Shown piece after piece: positions 63,647 to 64,000 of a DNA stretch of 64,000 bases. The notes below the pieces were generated by a model that searched no databases, was not told where the DNA came from, and saw only the letters and a list, made by a program, of their open reading frames with translations. The position numbers were made by a program, and so were the translations under genes. The stretch covers positions 459,020 to 523,019 of the forward strand of contig NZ_LMJA01000030.1 in NCBI RefSeq assembly GCF_001428895.1, read 5' to 3'. This stretch comes from Mycobacterium sp. Root265. GTDB taxonomy: Bacteria > Actinomycetota > Actinomycetes > Mycobacteriales > Mycobacteriaceae. How positions within the stretch are numbered: position 1 is the first letter of the stretch; each line of letters begins with the position of its first letter.

Positions 63647-64000
63647 TCAGGATACGGGTGGGGTGGCGGTTGCCCGAACCCGTGCCGCCTGCTCGTAGAG
63701 CCGGCCCGCGCGGTAGGAGGACCGGACCAGCGGACCGGCCAGCACGCCGGCGAATCCGACGTTCTCGGCGAACGTCGTGAACTCGACGAATTCGTCGGGA
63801 TGCACCCACCGGTCCACCGGGTGGTGGCGCGGCGACGGACGCAGGTACTGGGTGATGGTGACGATGTCGCAGCCGGCCTCGTGCAGGTCGACCAGCGCGG
63901 TGCGCACCTCATCGGGTGTCTCGCCCATGCCCAGGATGAGGTTGCTCTTGGTGACCAGACCGAAGTCGCGGGCGGCGGTGATGACATCGAGGCTGCGCTG
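63647..64000 (-). CDS. lipA: Lipoyl synthase, C-terminal part (5' end outside window)
   Basis: The last 117 codons of LipA, which inserts two sulphur atoms into protein-bound octanoate. Seen: [14 protein letters not shown] (radical-SAM barrel strand) and [25 protein letters not shown], with the conserved Arg and the SPRH region of the family; the final Ser-rich element that coordinates the auxiliary cluster is RSSYRAG. The CxxxCxxC motifs lie upstream of the window. Lipoate made by LipA is needed by the PDH complex that includes AceE. Same strand as DUF4191, 4 nt apart. Confidence 0.95.
   Translation of the reverse strand, partial: QRSLDVITAARDFGLVTKSNLILGMGETPDEVRTALVDLHEAGCDIVTITQYLRPSPRHHPVDRWVHPDEFVEFTTFAENVGFAGVLAGPLVRSSYRAGRLYEQAARVRATATPPVS

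Overview
The window looks like chromosomal DNA of a high-GC, probably fast-growing mycobacterium (Mycolicibacterium type). The evidence is the mycolic-acid FAS-II cluster fabD-acpM-kasA-kasB-accD6 behind a PucR-type regulator, a homodimer-type pyruvate dehydrogenase E1 (aceE), AhpE, PtpA with its HAD-like kinase partner, a Hip1/CaeA-type cell-wall protease, WS/DGAT acyltransferase, F420-family enzymes, a 13E12 HNH protein with a mycobacterial SOS box, and frequent GTG/TTG starts. Gene order is an inverted version of the M. tuberculosis Rv2218 to Rv2257c region (Rv numbers are recalled, not searched). Several accessory genes are interleaved.

Layout. 1-6215: end of a beta-lactamase-fold hydrolase, DUF3145, a broken DUF1905 gene, a diacylglycerol-kinase-like lipid kinase overlapping an FAD-linked oxidase, and a TetR gene overlapping glpD. 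6219-7949: SDR and AraC genes, divergent. 8035-17673 (minus strand): aceE, mabR, then the FAS-II operon, with a recognisable MabR operator before fabD. 17826-19535: lipoprotein, DUF3052, ahpE and tRNA-Val(UAC). 19654-30651: accessory block. It holds a flavin/F420 reductase operon under an OhrR-like regulator that lacks its sensing cysteine, an HxlR-thioesterase pair, an L-2-hydroxyglutarate oxidase preceded by the stub of a lost gene, a small lipoprotein, a CocE-type hydrolase with its TetR and operator, a small secreted protein, a SOUL haem-binding protein and a VOC protein.

30678-38475: MpaB-like oxygenase, cobD, surf1, ptkA-ptpA, then a tightly overlapping chain cobC, nif3-like, zinc-ribbon coiled coil, and RNase HI/phosphatase fusion. 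38476-42320: an XRE-cupin regulator divergent from a thioredoxin-reductase-like/SAM-methyltransferase fusion, then the SOS-box HNH gene. 42323-46860: VOC plus short AraC, rnpB (RNase P RNA), CYTH-CHAD protein, enoyl-CoA hydratase, panB. 47022-52644: WS/DGAT, two tandem Hip1-type proteases, and a membrane protein with a possible frameshift. 52728-60387: nitrogen assimilation (glnA2-glnE, glnA1) with a thioesterase, two DoxX proteins and a small basic protein between them. 60505-64000: RDD protein, surface amidohydrolase, DUF4191 protein and the 3' part of lipA.

The core genes link acetyl-CoA supply (aceE), malonyl-CoA and meromycolate elongation (accD6, fabD, acpM, kasA/B), cobalamin synthesis (cobC, cobD), lipoate (lipA, needed by PDH-type complexes) and glutamine synthesis with adenylylation control (glnA1, glnA2, glnE). 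The most promising less-described unit is the oxidoreductase-methyltransferase fusion at 39093-40625. The OhrR-like operon at 19654-23528 and the SOS box on the leaderless start at 40692 are next. No CRISPR array, insertion sequence, integrase or prophage gene was recognised.
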